A stretch of 64,000 bases of DNA from Phytopseudomonas flavescens (GTDB lineage: Bacteria > Pseudomonadota > Gammaproteobacteria > Pseudomonadales > Pseudomonadaceae), in contig NZ_FNDG01000003.1 in the NCBI RefSeq assembly GCF_900100535.1, positions 1-64,000 on the forward strand, written 5' to 3'. The translations under genes and the position numbers were made by a program. Below the pieces are notes generated by a model. That model did not search any database. It had not been told where the DNA came from and saw only the letters and a list, made by a program, of their open reading frames with translations. Below, piece by piece: positions 35,855 to 44,670 of the stretch. Every line of letters starts with the position of its first letter. Position 1 is the first letter of the stretch.

Positions 35855-37351
35855 TCAACGCAGTTGGAACCACGTGGTCTTCAAATGGGTGTATTTGTCG
35901 AACGAGTGCAGTGATAGGTCACGACCGAAACCGGATTGCTTACCGCCGCCAAAAGGTACGCTCACGTCCAGGGCATCAACCGTGTTGACCGACACGGTGC
36001 CCACCTTGAGGCGGCGCGCCACGCGATGGGCACGATTGAGATCGTCACTCCACAGCGAGGCGGCAAGGCCATAGATGCTGTCGTTGGCCAGTTGCACGGC
36101 TTCGTCTTCGCTGTCGAAGGGCATTACCGCCAGTACCGGGCCGAACACTTCTTCGCGGGCCAGACGGCTGGCGTGAGAAACCTTGGTGAACACCGTCGGT
36201 TCGATGAAATTGTCCGAGCCATTGAAGCTGCGCTGCCGCCCGCCGCAAACCAGGTGCGCGCCCTCGCGCTGGGCGTCGTCGATGAGGGCCATGATCCGAG
36301 CGGTCTGCCGTGGCTCGACGATGGCACCGGCGCGGCTGGTCGGGTTCAGAGGATCGCCCGGCTGCCAGTCGCGAGCCTTGCTCAACAGGCGCTCGACGAA
36401 TTGCTCATGGATAGAGCGCTCGACCAGCAAACGCGAGTTGGCCGAACAGACTTCGCCCTGATTGAAGAAGATGCCGAAGGCAGCTTTCTCTGCCGCCAGT
36501 TCCAGATCCTGGCAGTCGGCGAACACCAGATTGGCGCTCTTGCCGCCGCACTCCAGCCAGACTTGCTTGAGGTTGGACTGTGCCGAATAAGCCATGAAGA
36601 ATTTGCCGACCTCGGTGGAGCCGGTGAAGGCCAGGCAATCGACATCCATGTGTAGACCGAGGGCCTTGCCGGCGCTTTCGCCGAATCCGGGCACGACGTT
36701 GAACACACCCGGAGGAATGCCCGCTTCCAGCGCCAGCTCGGCCAGACGCAGGGCGGAAAACGGCGACTGCTCGGCGGGTTTGAGAATCACCGAATTACCG
36801 GCGGCAAGGGCCGGCGCGAGTTTCCAGGCGGCCATGTCCAGAGGGAAATTCCACGGCACCACTGCCGCAACCACGCCCAGCGCCTCACGCGTCACCGTAG
36901 CGAGCACATTGCGCGCCGTAGGCGCGACTTCGTCGTACAGCTTGTCGAGGCTCTCCGCGTACCAGCGGAACACACCGGCGGCGCCGGGTACATCGATGTT
37001 CCAAGCATCCATCACCGGCTTGCCCATGTTCAGCGAGTCGAGCAGGGCCAGTTCATCTCGATTGGCCAGAATCAACTCAGCGAGTTTGAGCAGCACTTGC
37101 TTGCGCTCGACCGGCGCACGTTGCGACCAGACACCCGCCCCGAAGGATTGCCGTGCGGCGTGTACCGCCACGTCGACATCGGCAGCATCACAGGCCGCGA
37201 CGTTGGCAAGCAGCTGGCCGGTGGCCGGATTGATTGAAGCGAAGGTGGCACCGGACTGCGCAGCGACTCGGCGGCCTCCTATAATCGCTTGGCTGATGAA
37301 AGGTTGCTGCCGAGCACGTTGCTGCCAGTCGCCGAGTCCGTACACTACCAT
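35855..37351 (-). CDS. Aldehyde dehydrogenase (PuuC/KauB-like)
   Basis: A 498-residue NAD(P)+-dependent aldehyde dehydrogenase. Catalytic Cys302 (NQGEVCSANSR), the general base Glu in WLECGGKSANLVF, the VPWNFPLDMAAWKLAPALAAGN block and GFGRDLSLHSFDKYT are present. It most resembles enzymes acting on omega-amino aldehydes such as aminobutyraldehyde. The AGGGG ribosome site is immediately before the ATG at 37351, so the GTG two codons downstream (37345), 6 bases from that site, may be the real start. First gene of the leftward cluster. Confidence 0.92.
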   Translation of the reverse strand: MVVYGLGDWQQRARQQPFISQAIIGGRRVAAQSGATFASINPATGQLLANVAACDAADVDVAVHAARQSFGAGVWSQRAPVERKQVLLKLAELILANRDELALLDSLNMGKPVMDAWNIDVPGAAGVFRWYAESLDKLYDEVAPTARNVLATVTREALGVVAAVVPWNFPLDMAAWKLAPALAAGNSVILKPAEQSPFSALRLAELALEAGIPPGVFNVVPGFGESAGKALGLHMDVDCLAFTGSTEVGKFFMAYSAQSNLKQVWLECGGKSANLVFADCQDLELAAEKAAFGIFFNQGEVCSANSRLLVERSIHEQFVERLLSKARDWQPGDPLNPTSRAGAIVEPRQTARIMALIDDAQREGAHLVCGGRQRSFNGSDNFIEPTVFTKVSHASRLAREEVFGPVLAVMPFDSEDEAVQLANDSIYGLAASLWSDDLNRAHRVARRLKVGTVSVNTVDALDVSVPFGGGKQSGFGRDLSLHSFDKYTHLKTTWFQLR

Positions 37352-37958
37352 CCCCTTTTTTCGCCACTTGGTTACTGCTGCGAACTGATAGTGGCGGAAA
37401 GGATGGCCGTTAGAAAAATATTAAAAATATCATCGGGACATACGAAAAAGCTGGCTTATTAGGCACCAAAAGCGAGCAGATCGCACCTATTTCGCGCATT
37501 TATCGCTAATTTCGGCCATACGGAAGATTGCGTCAGTTGCAACTATGCATCGGTGAGGAAAACATGGGATTGATGGGAACGGGATGAAATATCTGACGAA
37601 AGCGGCCGGCTTGAGCGCCTCATTGCGGCGCACGGAATATCCTGAGGCAGCTCCTGCCAAGCATCTGGGGGACCCTTTTCGCCGCCCAGGGCTCTCCGGG
37701 GGCAGGCTGCCCCCGGAGAGCTGAGCTTGATAAGGAGTCGACCGCGGCGCCATGCCTAGCTTGAGCTGGGTGCAGATCTGGATCGTCTGACCGCCCGCAG
37801 GGCACGAGTGGCGGGCCTGAAGTCATCTTGGATGGTAAGGACGCAGGCCTTCTAAGGCGGGCGTCTGGTACACTTCGGCATCCCTCGCGCAGAAATGTTT
37901 CAAGCGCCCCATGCGTTGTGCACGCTGCCTTCCATACCGTAATCAGCTTACCGATCCC
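37352..37958. other. 607-base non-coding stretch with AT-rich patch and strong hairpin
   Basis: No open frame here looks like a protein. The left part (about 37410-37470) is distinctly AT-rich, with a repeated ATATTTTT on the minus strand, and is the likely promoter area for the aldehyde dehydrogenase cluster. The middle holds the perfect inverted repeat at 37692-37722. The right part leads into the next gene. A tRNA-like fragment near 37850 was tested and rejected. Confidence 0.6.
37692..37722. repeat. Perfect 14-bp inverted repeat with a 3-base loop
   Basis: GCTCTCCGGGGGCA (37692-37705), GGC, TGCCCCCGGAGAGC (37709-37722). It is very GC-rich, lies 340 bases from the nearest start on the left and 237 on the right, and has no T run on either side. 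Confidence 0.85.
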
Positions 37959-38702
37959 ATGTCGCTCAACATCGCCTCCATCAATATCGAACGCTCCAGA
38001 CACCTGCCGCGAGTCGCAGCCTTCGTCAATCGTGAACGCCCGGACCTGCTCTGCCTGCAGGAGCTCTGCGAACGTGACATTCCGTTTTTCGAAGCGCTGA
38101 TGGGCGGCAGCATGTCCTTCGCCCCCATGGTGCGCTATCCGGGGGAAGGCCCTGCGAATGTGGTCGGCGTCGGTATGATCGCCCGCGCAGAAACGTTGAT
38201 GGACGTGGCGACCGACTACTACTCGGGCAGCGCGCAAGGCATTCGCGAAATAGCCTTCTTCAGCGCCCAAGGCCAGCGCACCGCCGACCCGCTGAGCATC
38301 GCCGAAGTCATGCTGACCGCGACTGTAAGAGGCATGCGCATCGCCGTCACCCACCTCAACGTGACCCCGCTCGGCACCTCCACGGCATACCAGCGGGAAA
38401 GCGCCGGCAAACTGATCCACCTGGCCCAGGCACAAGCACGGCAGGCTGGCGACCTGCTGCTGGTAGGCGACTTCAACGCCCCACGTGGGCGCGACACCTT
38501 CGACATGATCGCCAAGCACTTCATCGATGGCATACCGGCGCACTACACCAGCAGTATCGACGGCTCGCTACACCGAGCCGGAGACATCCCCTTCATGGTC
38601 GATGGGCTGTTCCACACGCCAGGCTACCGGCTGGAAGAGGCCAGCATGAGTACTGGCGTCTCCGACCACTGCGCAGTGAGTTGCCGCCTGGGCAGAGCCT
38701 GA
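37959..38702 (+). CDS. Endonuclease/exonuclease/phosphatase-fold protein
   Basis: A 247-residue EEP-superfamily enzyme. The metal and catalytic residues are visible: SINIE (Asn), LLCLQELCE (Glu), VTHLNVTP, LLVGDFNAPRG (the GDxN motif) and the terminal SDH (GVSDHCAVS). The superfamily contains DNases, phospholipid phosphatases and others, so the substrate is open. The ATG at 37959 (MSLNIASINIE) is chosen because the fold begins immediately; an upstream ATG adds a non-homologous tail. No signal peptide is seen. Confidence 0.85.
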   Translation: MSLNIASINIERSRHLPRVAAFVNRERPDLLCLQELCERDIPFFEALMGGSMSFAPMVRYPGEGPANVVGVGMIARAETLMDVATDYYSGSAQGIREIAFFSAQGQRTADPLSIAEVMLTATVRGMRIAVTHLNVTPLGTSTAYQRESAGKLIHLAQAQARQAGDLLLVGDFNAPRGRDTFDMIAKHFIDGIPAHYTSSIDGSLHRAGDIPFMVDGLFHTPGYRLEEASMSTGVSDHCAVSCRLGRA

Positions 38703-38759
38703 AAGACAGCTATCCACAGGGCACTTGAGGATCAATCGGCGGCTGCATGGCCGGGCGCC

Positions 38760-39656
38760 TCAGTCACCGCCCACGGCGAAGTTGGGCAAGCTGTCCACCG
38801 GCTGGCTGAACTCGAAGGGAATCGACTCCAGCGCCATGCCGACGTTGCGTTGCACCACGAAGTGCAGGTGCGGGCCGGTACTGTTGCCGGTATTGCCGGA
38901 ACGGGCGATGGGCGTCCCGGTGGCAATCCGCTGGCCTTCATGCACGCTCACCGACCCCTGCATCAGATGCAGGTAGACGCCCATGGTGCCGTCGTCGTGG
39001 AGTATGCGCACGAAGTTGCCGGACGGGTTGTTGCCGCGCCCGTTTTGGGCGTTCTCGGTCTTCACCACGATGCCACTGCGCGCGGCGACGATAGGCGTGC
39101 CTTCGGGCATGGCGATATCCATGGCATAGCGCCCTTTCGGGGTGAAGTGGCTGTACTGGCCGTTGGCGCCCTGAGTCAGGCGAAAGGGCCCGCCTTGCCA
39201 CGGCAACGGGTAACGCTTATCGATCGGTAGCGAGCGCGGGTCACCCAGCGCGTAGGCCAGCTTCGGCGTATAGCGCAACGGCTTGGAGGGATCGAGCGGC
39301 GCCAGGGTGGCCAGGCGGATCTCGCTGCGCGGCGGCAGTACCCAGTTGATCGGCTTGCCTGGAACGCCGCTGGCGTTGGCCACCTGTTCGAGCTTCAGCT
39401 CCACCTGAACCGGTGCGTACAAGTCGTTGCGCACCAACAGGGTCTCGCCACCCGCGTGCCTGCGGGTTTCCAGCTTCACTTGGTTATCGAGCTTTTCCAC
39501 CATGCGGTCGCTGAACACGAACACTTTCGCACCGGGCGCGGCCTGATCACTGTAGGTGACCACGCCATTGGCATCGGTGTACTTGTAGACGGTCAGCGCG
39601 CTTGCCTGACAGGCAAACGCAACGAGTCCCAGAAGAAGTGAGAGGCGCCCTGGCAT
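38760..39656 (-). CDS. Periplasmic DUF4124 + M23 peptidase
   Basis: A 298-residue exported protein: signal peptide to about 20 (LVAFACQASA), a DUF4124 strand motif (YKYTDANGVVTYSDQAAPG), a beta-rich middle, and a LytM/M23 domain from about 165. Zinc ligands are seen in SHFTPKGRYAMDIAMPEG (HxxxxxxxxxD type) and GPHLHFVVQ (HxH). The set appears catalytically complete, so it may cut peptidoglycan cross-links, although many relatives only activate amidases. In P. aeruginosa a homologue lies near phoR, as I recall it. Confidence 0.85.
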   Translation of the reverse strand: MPGRLSLLLGLVAFACQASALTVYKYTDANGVVTYSDQAAPGAKVFVFSDRMVEKLDNQVKLETRRHAGGETLLVRNDLYAPVQVELKLEQVANASGVPGKPINWVLPPRSEIRLATLAPLDPSKPLRYTPKLAYALGDPRSLPIDKRYPLPWQGGPFRLTQGANGQYSHFTPKGRYAMDIAMPEGTPIVAARSGIVVKTENAQNGRGNNPSGNFVRILHDDGTMGVYLHLMQGSVSVHEGQRIATGTPIARSGNTGNSTGPHLHFVVQRNVGMALESIPFEFSQPVDSLPNFAVGGD

Positions 39657-39908
39657 GATGGTTCGAGTCGATCTGGTTATTAAGTGTTTGGCCAGGCAAG
39701 ACTAGCAGCGTCTCGTTTACCGGGCGACTACCGGCTTCACGCTTTGCGACAACCGGCACAGGCCTGCCGGGCGCGCTACACGAACCGCCCTGGGGCAGCT
39801 GGCGTAGGGCGCCGGTCAGCGCGCCTTCGCCACGCCTGGCGGGCGGCCGTGGCAGCAGATACCTGGGAATGCCGAGCCGGTAGGTGCGATGCCTGAACGG
39901 CGGCCGCT

Positions 39909-41891
39909 TCAACCCTGCTCGATGCGGTTGCGACCGCTTCGCTTGGCGCGGTAGAGCGCCTGATCGGCACGTTCGAACACCTGCTCGCTGCGCTCCTCGG
40001 CAGCGAATGCGCTGATACCGCCAGACAGGGTGATGGTGACCCGTTCGCCCCGGAAGTGGAACGGGCAACTCTCGATCGCGGTGCGCAGCGTATCGAGTAG
40101 CTTCAGGCCGCCGTCCATGGGCGTGGAGGGGATCAGCAGAACGAACTCCTCGCCGCCGAAACGGGCGATGAAGTCGGTCTTGCGCAGCCGCTTGAACAAT
40201 TCACCCGCGATGATCTTCAGCACCTTGTCACCAGCCAGGTGGCCGAAATCATCGTTGATGCGCTTGAAGTGGTCGATATCCAGCACCGCCAGCAGCAGAT
40301 CGCCGCCATAACGCTGCCAGCGCGCCAGCTCGAGATCCAGGCGCTCCATCCAGGCAGCACGGTTGGGTAACCCGGTAAGGGGATCGAGCAGGGCCTTCTG
40401 CCGCTGCTCTTCGAGATGATCGCGAAAGCCCTTGGCCTCCAGCTCCATGCTCGCCACGCGCTCGACCAGGGTCTGCAGGCGCTCCCCCACCTGCTGCTCA
40501 CGCTGGTCACGCTGCTGCTGGTACTGCTCCATCGTCCCGAGCAGGCCGCTGAGGCGATTTTCCACCAGGCTTTTGAGGGTGTCGAGATCAGTGGCTTCGA
40601 GCACACTGCTGTGCAAGCCATCGACCTGCTGGCGCAACTCGCTGTCCAGGCTACGCACGGCCTGGCTGGCGTCGGCATAATCGGCGTGCACATCACGCAG
40701 ACTGCCCTGGAAGGCGGCCAGACGCTCGTTGAGCTGCTTGAGATAGCCTTCGAACTCACGCTGGCCGACATCCGCGATGGCCAGCATCAGCACACCCAGA
40801 TCGTCCAGCACCGGTACCAGCTCGTACATGTTGAGACCGGCGGTGATGCGCTGTCGTAGCGCATCGGCCTGTGCCTGGTGGCGCTCAGGCAGCGGCAACT
40901 CCTCGAGCAAGTCGAGCAGGCTGCTTTCGACATGGCTGGCGATGGCGCTGTAGCCGGGCTCAGGCGCGGCCGGCAGGGCATATTCGGGGTCGGCCGGCAG
41001 CGGCGCGTCCCCTGCCGCAACCTCTGCCTGGGCACCGTCGTCTCGCGAAACCCCATCGACGGCGACGGCCTGTGCTGGCTCGACGGGCTCGGCGACTGGC
41101 GTTGGCATCAACAACGCAGACGACAGCGGCAGACTGTCGAGCAGTGCCCTGCCGCTGGCCAACGGCGCAGGGGCGAGCGACACCACAGGCGCGATGGGCT
41201 GCTGCGGCGCGGAAGGCGCCAGCGGCTCGGCCGGCAGTGCAGGTGCAGGTGCAGGTGCAGGTTCGCCGATGACGGGGGGCTGTACCTGCTCCTCTTCAGC
41301 AGGTGCGTCCTGTGGTGGAGGGACCTGCTCGACAGGGGTCACCTCGGCCGGCGTGCTCGGGCTCGGCGCGTCACGGTTTCCGAACAGTCGCTCGATGAAA
41401 CCGGGGCGTTCGACCTGCTCCGCTCCCAGCACAGTCAGCGCCTGCTGCTGCAACTGGCTCAGTTCGGCCAGCAGAGCAGGTAACTCACGCGATTGCCGCG
41501 CTCGCTCGTCGACCTGCTTGGCGTAACGTTTGAGCGGTTTGCGGACATCACCTGGCAATTCCATCTTCAGCAACTGTGCCACCAGGCTGGACAGGCCGCT
41601 GGCGACTTGCTCGATTCGTTGCTGACGACGCTGCTCGGAATCCAGCACGGTCTTTTCAAGGCGTGGAATCAGCGCACTGAGCCCGGCATCCATATCGTCG
41701 CGGCGCAGGATCTCACGCAGATCCTGCATGCACTGGTCGACCGATTTGTCGGAGCCCTCGGCAGCCAGGCTGCTGCGCACCAGACCGCGCCGCAGCAAGT
41801 CGATGCGCGCATCCCAGCGGCGCTCGAGTTTCTCCTGCTGCTCAAGGTTGGACAGGTATTTCTCGCGCCAGCGCTGGGCATCGTCAGCCAT
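39909..41891 (-). CDS. dgcH: Diguanylate cyclase DgcH
   Basis: A 660-residue c-di-GMP synthase. Long N-terminal helical region (about 1-150), then a Pro/Ala-rich, acidic, low-complexity linker (about 165-300), a second coiled-coil domain (about 310-480), and a C-terminal GGDEF domain with the active site GGEEF at 579-583 and an inhibitory I-site RKTD five residues before it, so product feedback is expected. No membrane helix is seen. The ATG at 41891 ([13 protein letters not shown]) is chosen; longer frames run into the next gene. Its position before the EEP gene, dsbA and c4 matches PA5487 as I recall it. Confidence 0.93.
   Translation of the reverse strand: MADDAQRWREKYLSNLEQQEKLERRWDARIDLLRRGLVRSSLAAEGSDKSVDQCMQDLREILRRDDMDAGLSALIPRLEKTVLDSEQRRQQRIEQVASGLSSLVAQLLKMELPGDVRKPLKRYAKQVDERARQSRELPALLAELSQLQQQALTVLGAEQVERPGFIERLFGNRDAPSPSTPAEVTPVEQVPPPQDAPAEEEQVQPPVIGEPAPAPAPALPAEPLAPSAPQQPIAPVVSLAPAPLASGRALLDSLPLSSALLMPTPVAEPVEPAQAVAVDGVSRDDGAQAEVAAGDAPLPADPEYALPAAPEPGYSAIASHVESSLLDLLEELPLPERHQAQADALRQRITAGLNMYELVPVLDDLGVLMLAIADVGQREFEGYLKQLNERLAAFQGSLRDVHADYADASQAVRSLDSELRQQVDGLHSSVLEATDLDTLKSLVENRLSGLLGTMEQYQQQRDQREQQVGERLQTLVERVASMELEAKGFRDHLEEQRQKALLDPLTGLPNRAAWMERLDLELARWQRYGGDLLLAVLDIDHFKRINDDFGHLAGDKVLKIIAGELFKRLRKTDFIARFGGEEFVLLIPSTPMDGGLKLLDTLRTAIESCPFHFRGERVTITLSGGISAFAAEERSEQVFERADQALYRAKRSGRNRIEQG
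41239..41262 (+). repeat. (GCAGGT)4 hexanucleotide repeat in dgcH
   Basis: Four tandem GCAGGT units encode an Ala-Pro run on the minus strand in the linker of DgcH. In-frame length change would be tolerated. Confidence 0.8.
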
Positions 41892-41893
41892 GC

Positions 41894-42757
41894 TCAGGGC
41901 TCCCGCAGGCAGGGCGGTGACGGTGGAGCAAGGGAGTTGGGCAGACGGATTTCCACGGCCACCGGCAGGTGATCGGAGATCGGCTGGGCCAGCACCTGGA
42001 CGCGCTCCAGCTCCAGGCCGGGGCTGAGCAGAATGTGGTCGAGGCAGCGCTGGGGTCGCCAACTCGGGAAGGTCGCCTCGACCTGTGGAGCGATCAGGCC
42101 GAGATCGCGCAAGGGCGAATGCTCCAGCAGGTCGGCGGCGTGGGTGTTCATGTCGCCCATCAGGATCTGGTGGCGATAGCCACCGATCAGTTCGCGGATA
42201 TAGGCCAGTTGCCGGGTGCGCGTACGCGGCCCCAGCGCCAGGTGCATCATCACCACCGCAATGGCATCGTCGCCTTCACCGATACGCAGCAGGATCGCGC
42301 CACGACCGGCCGGGCCGGGCAGTGGATGATCCTCGAGCAGCGTTGGCCGCAGGCGGCTGAGCAGCCCATTGCTGTGCTGGCCGAAACGGCCGAGATTACG
42401 GTTGAGCTGCTGGTACCAGTAGGGAAAGGTACCCAGGCGGGCCAGGTGTTCGATCTGGTTGACGAAGCCGGAGCGCACGCTGCCACCGTCGGCTTCCTGC
42501 AGGGCCACGATGTCGTAGTCCCCCAGCAAGTCGCCGATGCGCTGCAGATTGCCGGCGCGCCCCTGATGCGGCAGCAGGTGCTGCCAGCCGCGGGTCAGGT
42601 AATGGTGGTAACGCTCGGTACTGATACCGACCTGGATGTTGAAACTGAGCAGACGCAGGCGCCCGTTCTGCGGCCAATCGCCGTCGGGGGTGCAGTCCGG
42701 GTTGACCTGTGGCGCGCACAGGCCAGCCTGACGGGGCATCGAACGGCGGCGCAGCAT
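41894..42757 (-). CDS. Endonuclease/exonuclease/phosphatase-fold protein
   Basis: A 287-residue EEP-superfamily protein with [11 protein letters not shown] (Asn), [11 protein letters not shown] (Glu), [23 protein letters not shown] (GDxN) and [15 protein letters not shown] (SDH): all catalytic motifs are intact. No signal peptide or membrane segment is obvious. It lies 2 bases upstream of dgcH on the same strand and 24 bases after dsbA, so it is likely co-transcribed with both. Substrate unknown; its relation to the other EEP gene at 37959 is not close by eye. Confidence 0.85.
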   Translation of the reverse strand: MLRRRSMPRQAGLCAPQVNPDCTPDGDWPQNGRLRLLSFNIQVGISTERYHHYLTRGWQHLLPHQGRAGNLQRIGDLLGDYDIVALQEADGGSVRSGFVNQIEHLARLGTFPYWYQQLNRNLGRFGQHSNGLLSRLRPTLLEDHPLPGPAGRGAILLRIGEGDDAIAVVMMHLALGPRTRTRQLAYIRELIGGYRHQILMGDMNTHAADLLEHSPLRDLGLIAPQVEATFPSWRPQRCLDHILLSPGLELERVQVLAQPISDHLPVAVEIRLPNSLAPPSPPCLREP

Positions 42758-42781
42758 GGCGGGGCGCTCCGTAGGGGCCGG

Positions 42782-43411
42782 TTACTTGGCTGCCCGCTCT
42801 TTGGCGATCAGGTGGTCGGCGACTTGCAAGGTCTGCTCCGGGCCACCGGAGCTGGAAATATCGAAACGGTATTTACCGTTGACGATCATCACCGGTACAC
42901 CGTTGATCTGATAGGCCATGGCCAGCTTTTTGGCTTTTTCCATCTGGCTCTTCACGCCGAAGGAGTTGAAGGCCTTGAGGAAGGCATCACGGTCAATGCC
43001 CTGGGTGACCAGAAAATCGGCCATTTCTTCCGGCGTGGCCAGCTTGCGGCCTTCCTGGTGAATGGCGCGGAACACCTCGTTGTGTACCTTGTGCTCGACC
43101 TTCATGCTTTCCAGGGTGAGGAACATTTGCCCGTGGGCATTCCATACGCCACCGAACAGCGCGGGGATACGAATGAAGTTGACGTCTTCCGGGAGTTTTT
43201 CGATCCAGGGATTGAGCGTCGGCTCGAACTGGTAGCAGTGCGGGCAGCCATACCAGAAGAGTTCCACGACTTCGATCTTGCCGGGTTTGGAAATCGGTAC
43301 CGGGTTGCTCAGCTCGACATACTGCTTGCCGGCTTCGATCTCGGCGGCGTGAGCAGCGACACCGAACAGGCTGACACCAGCCAGAACCGCGGAAAGGATC
43401 AGATTACGCAT
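42782..43411 (-). CDS. dsbA: Periplasmic thiol:disulfide oxidoreductase DsbA
   Basis: A 209-residue oxidase that inserts disulfides in exported proteins. The signal peptide ends at about 22-23 (FGVAAHAA). The active site CPHC is at 56-59 (FWYGCPHCYQFEP), and the cis-Pro loop reads GVPVMIVNGKYRF. The start MRNLILSAVLAG at 43411 is chosen because it gives a clean signal peptide. Confidence 0.96.
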   Translation of the reverse strand: MRNLILSAVLAGVSLFGVAAHAAEIEAGKQYVELSNPVPISKPGKIEVVELFWYGCPHCYQFEPTLNPWIEKLPEDVNFIRIPALFGGVWNAHGQMFLTLESMKVEHKVHNEVFRAIHQEGRKLATPEEMADFLVTQGIDRDAFLKAFNSFGVKSQMEKAKKLAMAYQINGVPVMIVNGKYRFDISSSGGPEQTLQVADHLIAKERAAK

Positions 43412-43504
43412 GCATGACTCCTTGCTATGGGGGTGCTGCGGACAGCATCGCTTCGACTGGATAGCCACCCGGCAGGTTCCTTCATTGTAGCCGCCTCGCC
43501 AACG

Positions 43505-43530
43505 AAAAAGGCGCCCAACGGCGGCTTTTT
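43505..43530. terminator. Intrinsic terminator between cytochrome c4 and dsbA
   Basis: AAAAAGGCGCC (43505-43515), CAAC, GGCGGCTTTTT (43520-43530): an 11-bp stem with one G-G mismatch, flanked by A and T runs, so it could work on both strands. It follows the cytochrome c4 gene on the minus strand. Confidence 0.7.
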
Positions 43531-43639
43531 CATTCCCCCTCACGCCGATCTCGGCGAGCCGCCCCACGGAGCAACCTTCAAGCCGGGGGCAAGCGGCCAG
43601 GTCCTCTACCGGCCCGGCTTCGCTTGCCCCTCATGAGCG

Positions 43640-44245
43640 CTAGTGCAGACCCTGGATGTAACTCGAGACCGCCTCGATATCCTTGTTGCCGAGCTTGGCG
43701 GCGATGTCACGCATGAGCATGCTGTCGCCGTCATTGCTGCGCTCGCCCTCGCGGAAAGCGGTCAGTTGCTTGGCGATGTAGTCGGCGTGCTGGCCACCCA
43801 GGTGAGGATAGCCGGCGGCGGCGATGCCGCTGCCGTCAGGGGAGTGGCAGCCCGTGCAGGCCGGCATCCCTTCTGCCAGCTTGCCACCACGGAACAGGGC
43901 CTGGCCACGTGCCACAAGCCCGGGATCGGCGGCACCGACAGTCATTTTCTGAGCGGCGAAATAGGCCGCCACGTCGGCCATGTCCTGATCACCGAGCGGC
44001 TCGAGCATGCCGGTCATCTCCAGTACAGGGCGGGCACCGGACTTGATGTCCTGCATCTGCTTGAGCAGGTAGCGCTCGCCCTGCCCAGCCAGTTTTGGAA
44101 AGTTCGGCAACGGGCTGTTGCCATCCACCCCATGACACGCTCCGCAAACCACGGCCTTGGCCTGGCCCACAGCCGGATCGCCGGCTGCCTGGACGGCCCC
44201 GACCAGGCCCAGAGCCACCAGCAGACTCACTATCATCTTGTTCAT
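43640..44245 (-). CDS. Di-haem cytochrome c4
   Basis: A 201-residue periplasmic electron carrier with signal peptide to about 20 (GLVGAVQA) and two haem sites, CGACH at 34-38 and CTGCH at 130-134, in two similar halves. The axial Met ligands are probably in LEMTGML and DSMLMRDIA. Cytochrome c4 feeds terminal oxidases such as cbb3. In other Pseudomonas engB and polA follow on the far side; here a T6SS cluster follows instead. Confidence 0.94.
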   Translation of the reverse strand: MNKMIVSLLVALGLVGAVQAAGDPAVGQAKAVVCGACHGVDGNSPLPNFPKLAGQGERYLLKQMQDIKSGARPVLEMTGMLEPLGDQDMADVAAYFAAQKMTVGAADPGLVARGQALFRGGKLAEGMPACTGCHSPDGSGIAAAGYPHLGGQHADYIAKQLTAFREGERSNDGDSMLMRDIAAKLGNKDIEAVSSYIQGLH

Positions 44246-44670
44246 CAGCTAATCCAAAACGGCTAAGAGAGAAGTGTTGTGAACCGGGGTGATCCGCCCA
44301 CCGCGTCTTGCACGGCAGTGCGTAGAGACTCAAGTCGCGCATCCCTGCATGCCCCCTTGGGGCAGCATGGGCTCACCGGCAAACGCCTTCATCAGCGCGT
44401 CGCCGACGCCTGCCGCGAACAGCCTGGTCACCCACTCGGCACCCGCCATGATTGCCCAGCACGGCGGCGCCGATAGTGACCGGCATCAATCACCCATGCA
44501 CATTCCCGGCAAGCAACGTCCCGAGCGGTCGGCGGACCTGCCTAACCCGTGCGTGGAAGCATCCTCATCTTGAGCTGTACGAGCGGCACTGGACACCGGA
44601 ATGTGCACCTGCCGACCGACAGCAGACGTAAAAAAACCGCGCCAGGCGCGGTTTTCTGTATAGCCAGGTG
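44246..44670. other. 425-base spacer between cytochrome c4 and tagQ
   Basis: No recognisable gene. A 39-codon frame on the minus strand (44330-44449, MAGAEWVTRLFAAGVGDALM...) reads like protein but is too short to call; it could be the tail of a lost gene. The tagQ terminator occupies the right end. Confidence 0.5.
44633..44655 (-). terminator. Intrinsic terminator of the T6SS left arm
   Basis: On the minus strand AAAACCGCGCC/GGCGCGGTTTT form a GC-rich hairpin directly followed by a run of seven T. It starts 15 bases after the tagQ stop, closing the tagH-to-tagQ transcript. Confidence 0.88.

Noticed and set aside
37487..37753. An 88-codon minus-strand frame in the non-coding stretch
   Set aside because: It reads through the perfect inverted repeat, has no ribosome binding site and no recognisable protein pattern.
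37825..37900. tRNA-Arg(TCT)-like stretch with CTTCTAA as a possible anticodon loop
   Set aside because: The anticodon stem does not pair beyond one base pair in tRNA register, no acceptor stem closes, and the T-loop is absent. At most a chance likeness or a decayed remnant.
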